A stretch of DNA of 6,114 nt, taken from the NCBI GenBank assembly GCA_002727515.1, contig PBXF01000016.1, positions 9,642 to 15,755 on the forward strand. The letters run 5' to 3'. A program made the translations under genes and the position numbers. Below, in pieces: positions 1 to 5,768 of the stretch. The first letter of the stretch is position 1, and each line of letters starts with the position of its first letter. This DNA is from Methanobacteriota archaeon. GTDB taxonomy: Archaea; Thermoplasmatota; Poseidoniia; Poseidoniales; Poseidoniaceae. The notes under the pieces were generated by a model. It ran no database searches. It was not told where the DNA came from and saw only the letters and a list, made by a program, of their open reading frames with translations.

Positions 1-26
1 CGAGCAAGAATAGACAATAGTCTCAT
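1..26 (-). CDS. nuoJ2: NuoJ C-terminal half (NuoJ2), start only
   Basis: An ATG at 26-24 overlaps the stop codon of the preceding nuoJ half in an ATGA arrangement and opens a frame reading MRLLSILA before the window ends. A strong GGAGG lies seven bases upstream of the ATG, so a real start is likely. The identity is inferred from context: the preceding gene stops right after the third helix of NuoJ, and archaeal complex I operons (known in haloarchaea as J1/J2) place the remaining two NuoJ helices in the next gene. The visible residues are hydrophobic, which fits but does not prove this. Only eight codons are in view. Confidence 0.6.
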
Positions 27-298
27 TCGAAATCCTCCTCCAGGATTTGTCTTCTAGTGAGCATTATACCGAACAGAACGACCAACATTACGCTAGCAAG
101 ATAAACTAGGATCTGAATTACTGCTAAGAATTCAGCACCCATTAGAATAAAGATTCCAGCAACTCCCATGAAACAAAATATCAGACTCATCATTGAATGA
201 GCCACTCTTTGCATGTAGACTAACCCCAAGGCGCCCCCGATGACAATTGTACTCATTAGGAAAAATATTCCAGCCTCGGTATAGTATGCTAGATCCAA
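23..298 (-). CDS. nuoJ: Complex I subunit NuoJ, N-terminal half (NuoJ1)
   Basis: Membrane-arm subunit of the proton-pumping quinone oxidoreductase. The 91-residue product has three hydrophobic helices at about 8-28, 34-54 and 58-80. The third contains the GAEFLAVIQILVYLASVM segment (54-71), which matches the highly conserved NuoJ/ND6 helix 3 carrying the pi-bulge that couples quinone chemistry to proton pumping. Family members are usually 160-200 residues with five helices; this one ends just after helix 3 with RRQILEEDFE. The missing helices are expected in the overlapping gene that starts at 26. The start is a TTG. The TTG at 298 is preferred because GGAGG lies seven bases upstream. The TTG at 304, two codons earlier, is only one base from that site. 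No in-window sign of decay, so this is a split gene rather than a pseudogene. Confidence 0.88.
   Translation of the reverse strand: MDLAYYTEAGIFFLMSTIVIGGALGLVYMQRVAHSMMSLIFCFMGVAGIFILMGAEFLAVIQILVYLASVMLVVLFGIMLTRRQILEEDFE
33..38 (-). promoter_or_regulatory. Ribosome binding site for nuoJ2
   Basis: GGAGGA on the minus strand lies inside the last codons of the first nuoJ half. The GGAGG core is seven bases before the ATG at 26. It supports a genuine translation restart at the ATGA overlap rather than a sequencing frameshift. Confidence 0.7.
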
Positions 299-300
299 AA

Positions 301-1260
301 TCAAGCCTCCTTTGCAGCTTTCGCCGCTTTCTTAGCTCTCTTGTCTCTTTCTTTGCTAGCTCTCTTAGCTAGTTCTGAATCGACTGCTTCTTGGTGGTCT
401 TCAACCAACAATCGTGTTCTGTCAGCATCCATCCACAAATCTTGTCTGCTAAATCCAGACATTCCGTCATATTCGTTTGTCATGAAGAATGATGTGAATG
501 AACACGCTTCCATACAAAGTCCACAGAACATACATCTTCCAAGGTCGATTCTGCCAGATACGATTTGGTCATCAGCAGGATACAAGTCGGAAATTGGCAC
601 TATATCCTCAGTACCAGAATCATTCCATCTCATTCTTGCGCTGTCGCCTGTCAAGTCGAGCACCTCTCCGAATTTCCATTCATGTGGTGCCTCTGTGTGA
701 GCAGTCGCTAGATTGAATGTTGCAATTTCTTGCTTCGCCTCGGGTCTTTCGACCGCTGCGAACTTTCCAACTTCTAATTCTTGGCCATATCCTTCCCATT
801 CACCTTCTGCACTATCTAAGACATCGACTCTTAGTTCGGTTGTCATGTGAAGACATGAGTTAGGACAGATGTTTACACACATCTTACAAGCAGTACAAGT
901 CTCCCAAATAACACCAATTCTACCGTTGTAGTTTCCAGGCACGAAAAGCCATGGCTCAATTTCTTCGACCCTTTCATAAGGATAGTTGACTGTTTGAGGT
1001 TTCCAAATAGTTGGAGTCAAATCAGTACCCGCTCTATCTGGAGCATAGTTGTGTGCTGAAATATCATTCAGATGCTTTGTTTTATGAGATCTCTGGAGAG
1101 AATCCTCATCAATAAATTCGGGGTGTGTAGTATTGTGATATCCGCTTGAGAATCTCTTTCCTATGAATTCATAGGTTCTTAATACAGTCAATCCTGTTAT
1201 CTTAAATGGGTACCAAAATAAGTTTCTAAAATTCGGTTTTCCGTGTGGATGCGATGCCAT
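301..1260 (-). CDS. nuoI: Complex I iron-sulfur subunit NuoI, enlarged with inserted domain
   Basis: Ferredoxin-like subunit that carries clusters N6a and N6b and passes electrons to NuoB. Two CxxCxxCxxxC motifs are visible: C122, C125, C128, C132 followed by Pro, and C243, C246, C249, C253 followed by Ser instead of the usual Pro. The protein is 319 residues, about twice the usual 140-200. The extra length lies in three places: an N-terminal region of about 100 residues, about 110 residues between the two cluster motifs (normally about 25-30), and a basic Lys/Ala tail at 297-319. Residues about 162-229 of the insert alternate strands and turns (GEVLDLTGDSARMRW, then a GTE turn and VPISDLYP) like a small SH3/Tudor-type barrel. 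The ATG at 1260 follows GAGGTGG (1265-1271) overlapping the nuoH stop. All eight cluster cysteines are intact, so it should be functional. Without NuoEFG it would be the electron entry subunit. Confidence 0.93.
   Translation of the reverse strand: MASHPHGKPNFRNLFWYPFKITGLTVLRTYEFIGKRFSSGYHNTTHPEFIDEDSLQRSHKTKHLNDISAHNYAPDRAGTDLTPTIWKPQTVNYPYERVEEIEPWLFVPGNYNGRIGVIWETCTACKMCVNICPNSCLHMTTELRVDVLDSAEGEWEGYGQELEVGKFAAVERPEAKQEIATFNLATAHTEAPHEWKFGEVLDLTGDSARMRWNDSGTEDIVPISDLYPADDQIVSGRIDLGRCMFCGLCMEACSFTSFFMTNEYDGMSGFSRQDLWMDADRTRLLVEDHQEAVDSELAKRASKERDKRAKKAAKAAKEA
306..310 (-). promoter_or_regulatory. Ribosome binding site deciding the nuoJ start
   Basis: GGAGG within the last codons of nuoI. 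It is seven bases from the TTG at 298 and one base from the TTG at 304. The spacing favours 298 as the start of nuoJ, giving two bases between nuoI stop and nuoJ start. Confidence 0.65.
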
Positions 1261-1269
1261 AATTCCACC

Positions 1270-2784
1270 TCACTCCTTTCCTGCTATGTGCGTTCCCGCT
1301 GGAGTCATCGTTCTAACGTGGAACATTCTTTCCTCGTTTTCTTCAATGTACTCGTCCTTCATTAGAACAATGAATACTGCTAACCAAAATACTGTGGTGA
1401 TTATCGGTAGGCCCCATGGAATATTCACTCCTGCAATTGTTAGGTCCCAAGTCCAACCACCCGCTACTGTGTCTGATAGTGTGTTTGCGTCAAAGAATAC
1501 TAATCTGTAAATCATAGATAGAACAACTTGCAGAACTGCTAATGGAAGTAACATTCTCCAACCGAATTCCAAGATTTGGTCAGTTCTGATACGAGGAAGT
1601 GCTGTTCTTGCCCATACGAATACTACTGTAAAGATAAACCAAGCCTTCAGAAGAGTCCAAATTACACCTGGTATCGCTAGCCATGCATCTCCAAGATACG
1701 GTATTTGACCTATTGTTCCTGCGAATGGAGCATGCCACCCTCCCATGAAGAAATGAGCGAAGAGTATGCTCGCTGCATAAACTCTCATGTATTCAGCAGC
1801 GAATAGTAGTCCAAATCTCATTCCACCATATTCTGTCCACCATCCTTCGACCAGTTCAGCTTCTGCTTCTGGCATATCGAATGGAATTCTTTCGACTTCG
1901 GCGATCATACTTACCAAGAACAATACTGCTCCCAGTGGCATTAAGAAGAACAGCCAAGTTCCTGAAGAATGCTGGAAGTGCACAATTTCCAAGAAATTGA
2001 ATGACCCTGCCATAATACAAACACCAAGAATCGAAAGTAAGAGTGGGATTTCATAAGCGGTCAATTGAGCAGCGCTTCTAATTCCTCCCAAGAGGGTATA
2101 CTTATTGTTAGAGGACCAGCCTGCAAAGAATACTCCAAGTGGAGCTATTCCGAAGATTGCGAAAGCGAATAGAACGGATAATTCTGGATTCGCTCCATAA
2201 ATTCCGCTGGATAATGGTATCATTCCCAAAATCATGACAGTTGAAGAAATAACTAGGAATGGAGCAAGTTCGAAAATCACCTTATCTGCTCTAGATGGCA
2301 CCATATGTTCTTTCATCAAGAACTTCATTCCATCTGCGATATTTTGGAAGAAACCAGGGAATATTGTCACACCATACCAAGAACGGTTTCCAACTCTGTT
2401 GACCATTTCGTGTTGATGTCCTGAGTTTCCTGCGATCTTGTTCAACCATCCATTGATTGCCCCAATCGGCTTACCCAATCCGAATGGAACCATGTTCCAC
2501 CACTCGCCAGCAGTTACGCCGTTTTCACCGACCCAAAGAGACCTAAGAGCGGTTGTCGCACCTCTTCTGTCGTTAACACGAGCGTAGAATTTTCTCTCTA
2601 TCCACAAAATCATGAACATTGAAAGCATAATTCCAGCAAATGTGGTTAAACAGGTTATAAGAACGTAGAGGAAGAATGCTACATCATTTGCTGATGACTC
2701 AAGGAATGTGTCCTCGAACATGAATGATGTTAATTCTCTAGTGCGATAGAATATGAAGTCATGAAGTCCTAACCAATCTTTCAT
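1270..2784 (-). CDS. nuoH: Complex I membrane subunit NuoH, with loop insert and extra C-terminal helix
   Basis: Membrane subunit that forms much of the quinone chamber and anchors the peripheral arm. Family signatures: IERKFYARVNDRRG (62-75), GWSSNNKYTLLGGIRSAAQ (222-240), the acidic loop AEVERIPFDMPEAEAELVEG (295-314), TEYGGMRFGLLFAAEY (317-332) and RTALPRIRTDQ (393-403). The length is 504 residues against about 320-400 in most relatives. The excess is a longer N-terminus before helix 1 (about 34-61), an insert of about 53 residues (76-128) between DRRG and the usual NRVG..G segment, and a C-terminal extension with a further predicted helix (about 458-476) and a polar tail. The frame stays open upstream to 2862, but that start would overlap nuoD by 74 bases. 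The ATG at 2784 has AGGTGA just upstream and gives MKDWLGLHDF, so it is preferred. Confidence 0.94.
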   Translation of the reverse strand: MKDWLGLHDFIFYRTRELTSFMFEDTFLESSANDVAFFLYVLITCLTTFAGIMLSMFMILWIERKFYARVNDRRGATTALRSLWVGENGVTAGEWWNMVPFGLGKPIGAINGWLNKIAGNSGHQHEMVNRVGNRSWYGVTIFPGFFQNIADGMKFLMKEHMVPSRADKVIFELAPFLVISSTVMILGMIPLSSGIYGANPELSVLFAFAIFGIAPLGVFFAGWSSNNKYTLLGGIRSAAQLTAYEIPLLLSILGVCIMAGSFNFLEIVHFQHSSGTWLFFLMPLGAVLFLVSMIAEVERIPFDMPEAEAELVEGWWTEYGGMRFGLLFAAEYMRVYAASILFAHFFMGGWHAPFAGTIGQIPYLGDAWLAIPGVIWTLLKAWFIFTVVFVWARTALPRIRTDQILEFGWRMLLPLAVLQVVLSMIYRLVFFDANTLSDTVAGGWTWDLTIAGVNIPWGLPIITTVFWLAVFIVLMKDEYIEENEERMFHVRTMTPAGTHIAGKE

Positions 2785-2788
2785 CAAA

Positions 2789-2794
2789 TCACCT
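2789..2794 (-). promoter_or_regulatory. Ribosome binding site deciding the nuoH start
   Basis: AGGTGA, whose last three bases are the nuoD stop codon, four bases before the ATG at 2784. It favours the short NuoH start over the upstream in-frame start inside nuoD and suggests translational coupling of nuoD and nuoH. Confidence 0.65.
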
Positions 2795-3928
2795 GTCCGT
2801 TTCTCCAATACAAGGGTCGAAACTACCCATAATCGCAGGTATGTCTGCAACCTTGTACCCAATCATTGTCTTCGCAACATATGGAATAGTGATGAAAATC
2901 GGAGATCTGATTGATAGCCTATATGGATGCTTACCTCTCCCATCTCCGCCTCCCTGGATATAGAAGTTTGATACACCTCTAGTGCACTCATATGTGCTGA
3001 AACCGGTTGCTCCTTCAGGAGCTCTTGTTGGCGCTTTTGTGAGTATCATCTCATCACCTGGTTGGTAGTGAGTGTTTGCTCCACCTGGAATCTTCTCGAT
3101 AGCATCGAGTAGCATTCTACATGATTGTCGCATTTCTTCCATCCTAACTCGGTATCTGTCGTAACAATCTGCTCCCTTGACGCTGGTTGGCTTTTCAACC
3201 GCTGGCTCCCAGTCCAATTCGTCGTATACGGAATATGGATTTGTCCATCTTGCATCAGTATTTACGCCTGCTGCACGAATATTTGGGCCTGTAACTCCAG
3301 CGTTTATTTGGTCTTCAGCGGTAGCATAACCTACACCTTGTAGTCTTACCAACCAGATTGTCGATTCATCAAGTAACATCTCGTATTCATTGATACGGTT
3401 TTCAAAGAGTTTGATTTTGGCTCTCATACGGTCAGCCCATCCAATAGGCAAATCTCTCTTGACTCCACCAATTCTTTGGAAATTGTAGTGCATCCTAGAC
3501 CCACCCAATTCTTGAAGTAAATCCAGGAACATCTCTCTGTCACGCAAACACCAAGTCATCAATGTCAAGTTACCAATATCTGGCCCAAATGCTCCAAGCC
3601 ACATCAAGTGACTTGCCAATCGCTGTAATTCGGCAGCCATCAAACGAACATATTCGGCTCTTTCAGGGACTTCTGCTTCCAGTAAGTCTTCTGCAGCCAT
3701 GACGTATGAATGAGACCAAGTCATTGCACTTACATAGCAAAGTCTGTCACAGTAAGGAGTAATTTGGGTAAAATCTCTTGCTTCACAGATTTTCTCGACA
3801 CCTCTGTGTATGTATCCTAATTCTGCTTCGGTATCTGTAACGGTTTCTCCATCTACCTTGACACGTAATGTCCACAGTCCATGAGTCATAGGGTGCTGAG
3901 GTCCCATTGTAATCCACATCTCTGCCAT
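2789..3928 (-). CDS. nuoD: Complex I 49-kDa-type subunit NuoD
   Basis: Peripheral-arm subunit that, with NuoB, builds the quinone reduction site; it is the relative of the [NiFe] hydrogenase large subunit. At 379 residues it is near family size and is not fused to NuoC. The GPQHPMTHG motif (9-17) provides the flexible loop with His16, equivalent to the quinone-contacting histidine, and Tyr65 in DRLCYVSAMTW aligns with the quinone headgroup tyrosine. Other landmarks are GYIHRGVEK (38-46), ELQRLASHLMWLG (around 99-111), RIGGVKRDLP (152-161) and PYRLSIRSP near the C-terminus. The protein ends DPCIGETDR, so Cys373 stands where the hydrogenase DPCxxC motif begins, but the second hydrogenase cysteine is Gly-side sequence here. 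The ATG at 3928 has GAGGTG (3934-3939) overlapping the nuoC stop. Confidence 0.96.
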   Translation of the reverse strand: MAEMWITMGPQHPMTHGLWTLRVKVDGETVTDTEAELGYIHRGVEKICEARDFTQITPYCDRLCYVSAMTWSHSYVMAAEDLLEAEVPERAEYVRLMAAELQRLASHLMWLGAFGPDIGNLTLMTWCLRDREMFLDLLQELGGSRMHYNFQRIGGVKRDLPIGWADRMRAKIKLFENRINEYEMLLDESTIWLVRLQGVGYATAEDQINAGVTGPNIRAAGVNTDARWTNPYSVYDELDWEPAVEKPTSVKGADCYDRYRVRMEEMRQSCRMLLDAIEKIPGGANTHYQPGDEMILTKAPTRAPEGATGFSTYECTRGVSNFYIQGGGDGRGKHPYRLSIRSPIFITIPYVAKTMIGYKVADIPAIMGSFDPCIGETDR

Positions 3929-3937
3929 GATAACACC

Positions 3938-4591
3938 TCACTTTACACGGCCCTCATCAACCGGTTTCCTACCAAATCCTTGCGGATCGTCATACATTTC
4001 ATTGAAATCATGATATCGAATTTTATGTTGCTTTTGCAGTGGATGAAATCCAGACGGAGAATCGTGAGGATTGAGCACTCTGTGCATATTTACATGGCCT
4101 TCGAAATCAATTCCTACTAAATCCCATGTTTCTTTTTCATTCCAGTCTGCCCCTTCCCAAATATCTTGGATGGAGGGGACAGAAGGAGAATCGCCTGCCG
4201 GAAGAGGAATGAAAACTTCAAATTCCATCGGAATTTCATCGCCTTTCATCTTCTCGCCTTCGTATTGAATCATGGTATGTGGCTCGACATTCACTATTGG
4301 CCATCTGTGTAAATGATATGCAACTTCCCATCCCCTTTCTGGAGATCCTTCGGGATAGTGAGTTCCAGTAACCATTGCGCAATGGTTTACTCCAAGTTCA
4401 TGTCGAAGGTGTTTTGCGATTGCTAACCACTGGTCTGGATTGCAAGTTATTCTTACGAAATCGTATTTCTTTCCAGCTTTATGTGCAACAACCTCTGATG
4501 TAACTCCAGCATCGGAAAATCGTGAATTCAGATTCTCGACAGCTGCTATTGCTGCTTCAGAATTCTGTTCTTTTGTGACAGTAGTTCCCAT
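3938..4591 (-). CDS. nuoC: Complex I 30-kDa-type subunit NuoC
   Basis: Peripheral-arm scaffold subunit that packs against NuoD and NuoI. The signature EKETWDLVGIDFEGHVNMHR (152-171) matches the family pattern ERExYDLFGIxFxGHPxLxR. It is preceded by PSVPSIQDIWEGADW (137-150 region), the usual strand-loop before it. The product is 217 residues, ordinary for a stand-alone NuoC, with a modest extra loop of about 18 residues around 103-123 between two core strands. It is a separate gene from nuoD, unlike the fused NuoCD of enterobacteria and haloarchaea. Two bases separate it from nuoB. A GGAG(A)TGA-type site in the last nuoB codons serves the ATG at 4591, so expression is probably coupled to nuoB. 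Confidence 0.95.
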   Translation of the reverse strand: MGTTVTKEQNSEAAIAAVENLNSRFSDAGVTSEVVAHKAGKKYDFVRITCNPDQWLAIAKHLRHELGVNHCAMVTGTHYPEGSPERGWEVAYHLHRWPIVNVEPHTMIQYEGEKMKGDEIPMEFEVFIPLPAGDSPSVPSIQDIWEGADWNEKETWDLVGIDFEGHVNMHRVLNPHDSPSGFHPLQKQHKIRYHDFNEMYDDPQGFGRKPVDEGRVK

Positions 4592-4593
4592 GA

Positions 4594-5190
4594 TTATTCA
4601 TCTCCTACAATGATTGGCTTGTCGCCATCACGGCCTGTTGATGGAGCTCCACCGATTCTGATGATTTTCTCTCTTAGTTTACCAAAACCATCGATTAATG
4701 CTTCTGGCCTTGGCGGACAACCAGGGATGTATACGTCTACTGGGATGACCGTGTCAACTCCTTCAAGAATATTGTAAGATTGATAATAAGGGCCTCCTGA
4801 AATAGCGCATTCGCCCATTGCAATGCAGTATTTTGGTTCAGGCATTTGCTCCCATAGCCTAACGATTGGGTCTGCGAATTTTTTGGAAATTGGCCCATTT
4901 ACTAGCAATACATCAGATTGACGTGGGCTTGAGCGGAATAGTACTCCAAACCTGTCTCCGTCGAATCTTGGGGTTGCAGACGCTGCCATCTCAATTGCGC
5001 AACACTTGATACCAAGGTGGAGTGTGAATAGAGATTTTCTACCTGCCCAATTGAAGAAACGTCCTGCTAGAACACTTAGCAATTGTTTAATTTTCGTTGC
5101 TTTCAATGCCTCGTCAGTTACGTCTCCGACGACTTCAACGAGAGCTCTGCTGTTGAATGTTGTATAATTTTCTCCAGTTGTATCAGCCAT
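4594..5190 (-). CDS. nuoB: Complex I N2-cluster subunit NuoB
   Basis: Peripheral-arm subunit carrying cluster N2, the 4Fe-4S centre that reduces quinone. All four expected ligands are present: the tandem C63-C64 in LGIKCCAIEM, C128 in MGECAISGG, and C158 in VDVYIPGCPPRPEAL. Other conserved stretches are RFDGDRFG (75-82) and SSPRQSDVLLVNGP (87-100). The product is 198 residues, within the normal range, with a polar N-terminal tail of about 35 residues before the first core helix. The ATG at 5190 has GAGGTGA at 5195-5201, overlapping the nuoA stop, with nine bases between the two genes. Nothing is missing; residues needed for electron transfer appear intact. Confidence 0.97.
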   Translation of the reverse strand: MADTTGENYTTFNSRALVEVVGDVTDEALKATKIKQLLSVLAGRFFNWAGRKSLFTLHLGIKCCAIEMAASATPRFDGDRFGVLFRSSPRQSDVLLVNGPISKKFADPIVRLWEQMPEPKYCIAMGECAISGGPYYQSYNILEGVDTVIPVDVYIPGCPPRPEALIDGFGKLREKIIRIGGAPSTGRDGDKPIIVGDE

Positions 5191-5199
5191 GATTTCACC

Positions 5200-5685
5200 T
5201 CAAATGTAAATTCTACCTCTCTTTCTGAATACGTGCCAAACACCCAGCACCATTGTTGCAAAGAAAATCAACAGGACGAGCATTTCTGCTCCTACCAAAT
5301 CTAATCCTGACTCGCTAGAGGTTGTGTTAGTTGCATCTACAGCCAACATTCCGCCAAGCGCCATGAACATGAATGCTACGTCAAAAACCAAGAAAATAAT
5401 AGCATACCAATAATATTGGAAGTGGAATTGTATCATAGCTTCTCCTACCGGTTCAGAACCACATTCATAGGTTGAAAGTCGACGTGGATAGAGGCTGTGA
5501 TCTCTTTCATAGCCCTCCATAAGCCATGATTTTGTCATGTGGGGCCTAGAGGAGTCAACCTTGGGCATAACAAAGAATTGAGTAATGAATGCACCAAGTG
5601 GAACTGCTATTCCAATTAGAGTGAGTAGTGCCATTGATAGATAGGCTCCAGTAACCGTTTCAGCACCAACCAATTTTACCACCAC
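5200..5685 (-). CDS. nuoA: Complex I membrane subunit NuoA
   Basis: Small membrane subunit (ND3 family) next to the quinone channel. It has three helices at about 15-39, 90-115 and 130-150. The family signature STYECGSEPVGEAMIQFHFQ (71-90) precedes helix 2. The TM1-TM2 loop is longer than usual: about 30 residues from 41 to the YECG motif, where about 12-15 is typical. In helix 2 the common FDxE motif reads FDVA, so the usual glutamate is Ala104; Asp102 is kept, and Glu134 at the start of helix 3 probably matches another conserved acid. An in-frame stop at 5698-5700 limits the start to GTG at 5685 or 5682, or ATG at 5634. GTG 5685 keeps the N-terminal residues that relatives have before helix 1. 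No clear Shine-Dalgarno site precedes it, fitting a short-leader or leaderless first gene. ATG 5634 has a distant GGAG and remains possible. Confidence 0.92.
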   Translation of the reverse strand: MVVKLVGAETVTGAYLSMALLTLIGIAVPLGAFITQFFVMPKVDSSRPHMTKSWLMEGYERDHSLYPRRLSTYECGSEPVGEAMIQFHFQYYWYAIIFLVFDVAFMFMALGGMLAVDATNTTSSESGLDLVGAEMLVLLIFFATMVLGVWHVFRKRGRIYI

Positions 5686-5703
5686 AACAGAAAGTTTTCA
5701 CTC

Positions 5704-5738
5704 TCTTGGTACGGCTAATTAACCCCCATCCATAAGCG
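5704..5738 (-). promoter_or_regulatory. Candidate promoter of the nuo operon
   Basis: The operon must start between the terminator at 5769-5791 and nuoA. On the minus strand two AT-rich elements lie here: GCTTATGG (about 5729-5736) and TTAATTAG (about 5715-5722), separated by a G run. Either could be the TATA element of an archaeal promoter. With the usual 24-26 base spacing, the first predicts a start near 5705-5710 and a leader of about 20 bases; the second predicts one close to 5693, almost leaderless. Neither is a textbook TATA/BRE, so the exact element is uncertain. Confidence 0.35.
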
Positions 5739-5751
5739 TTGTCCGTGACCA

Positions 5752-5768
5752 CCTCATTTCGAATGAGG
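5752..5768. repeat. Inverted repeat upstream of the nuo promoter
   Basis: CCTCATT and AATGAGG form perfect 7-base arms around a three-base loop (TCG). On the plus strand it is followed at once by AAAAA; on the minus strand it comes just after the TTTTT of the upstream gene's terminator. It could be a second part of a composite terminator or a binding site for a dimeric regulator, about 15 bases upstream of the candidate TATA element. Confidence 0.55.

Noticed and set aside
22..33. CTCATTCGAAAT shared with the inverted repeat at 5752-5768 (opposite strand)
   Set aside because: At position 22 it is coding sequence and ribosome-binding spacer with no inverted-repeat partner; a 12-base match helped by a palindromic core is likely chance.
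23..304. Short NuoJ as a pseudogene or frameshift artefact
   Set aside because: The stop is followed by an overlapping ATG with a well-spaced GGAGG, and a nuoJ split at this point is known in archaea.
341..716. Plus-strand open frames across nuoI
   Set aside because: They lie opposite conserved NuoI codons, show no recognisable motif, and have low-complexity Ser-rich translations typical of antisense shadows.
541..852. NuoI insert as an intein or mobile insertion
   Set aside because: No Cys/Ser start with splicing motifs, no His-Asn end, no flanking direct repeats, and base composition matches the neighbours. The NuoH insert was rejected as an intein for the same reasons.
2785..2862. Upstream in-frame extension of nuoH (26 more residues)
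   Set aside because: It would lie entirely inside the end of nuoD in another frame, lacks similarity to NuoH, and the ATG at 2784 has its own ribosome binding site.
1286..5304. Other short plus-strand open frames and the 69-residue minus-strand frame at 3046-3255
   Set aside because: All lie wholly or mostly opposite or within confident nuo genes, with no family motif or convincing ribosome binding site.
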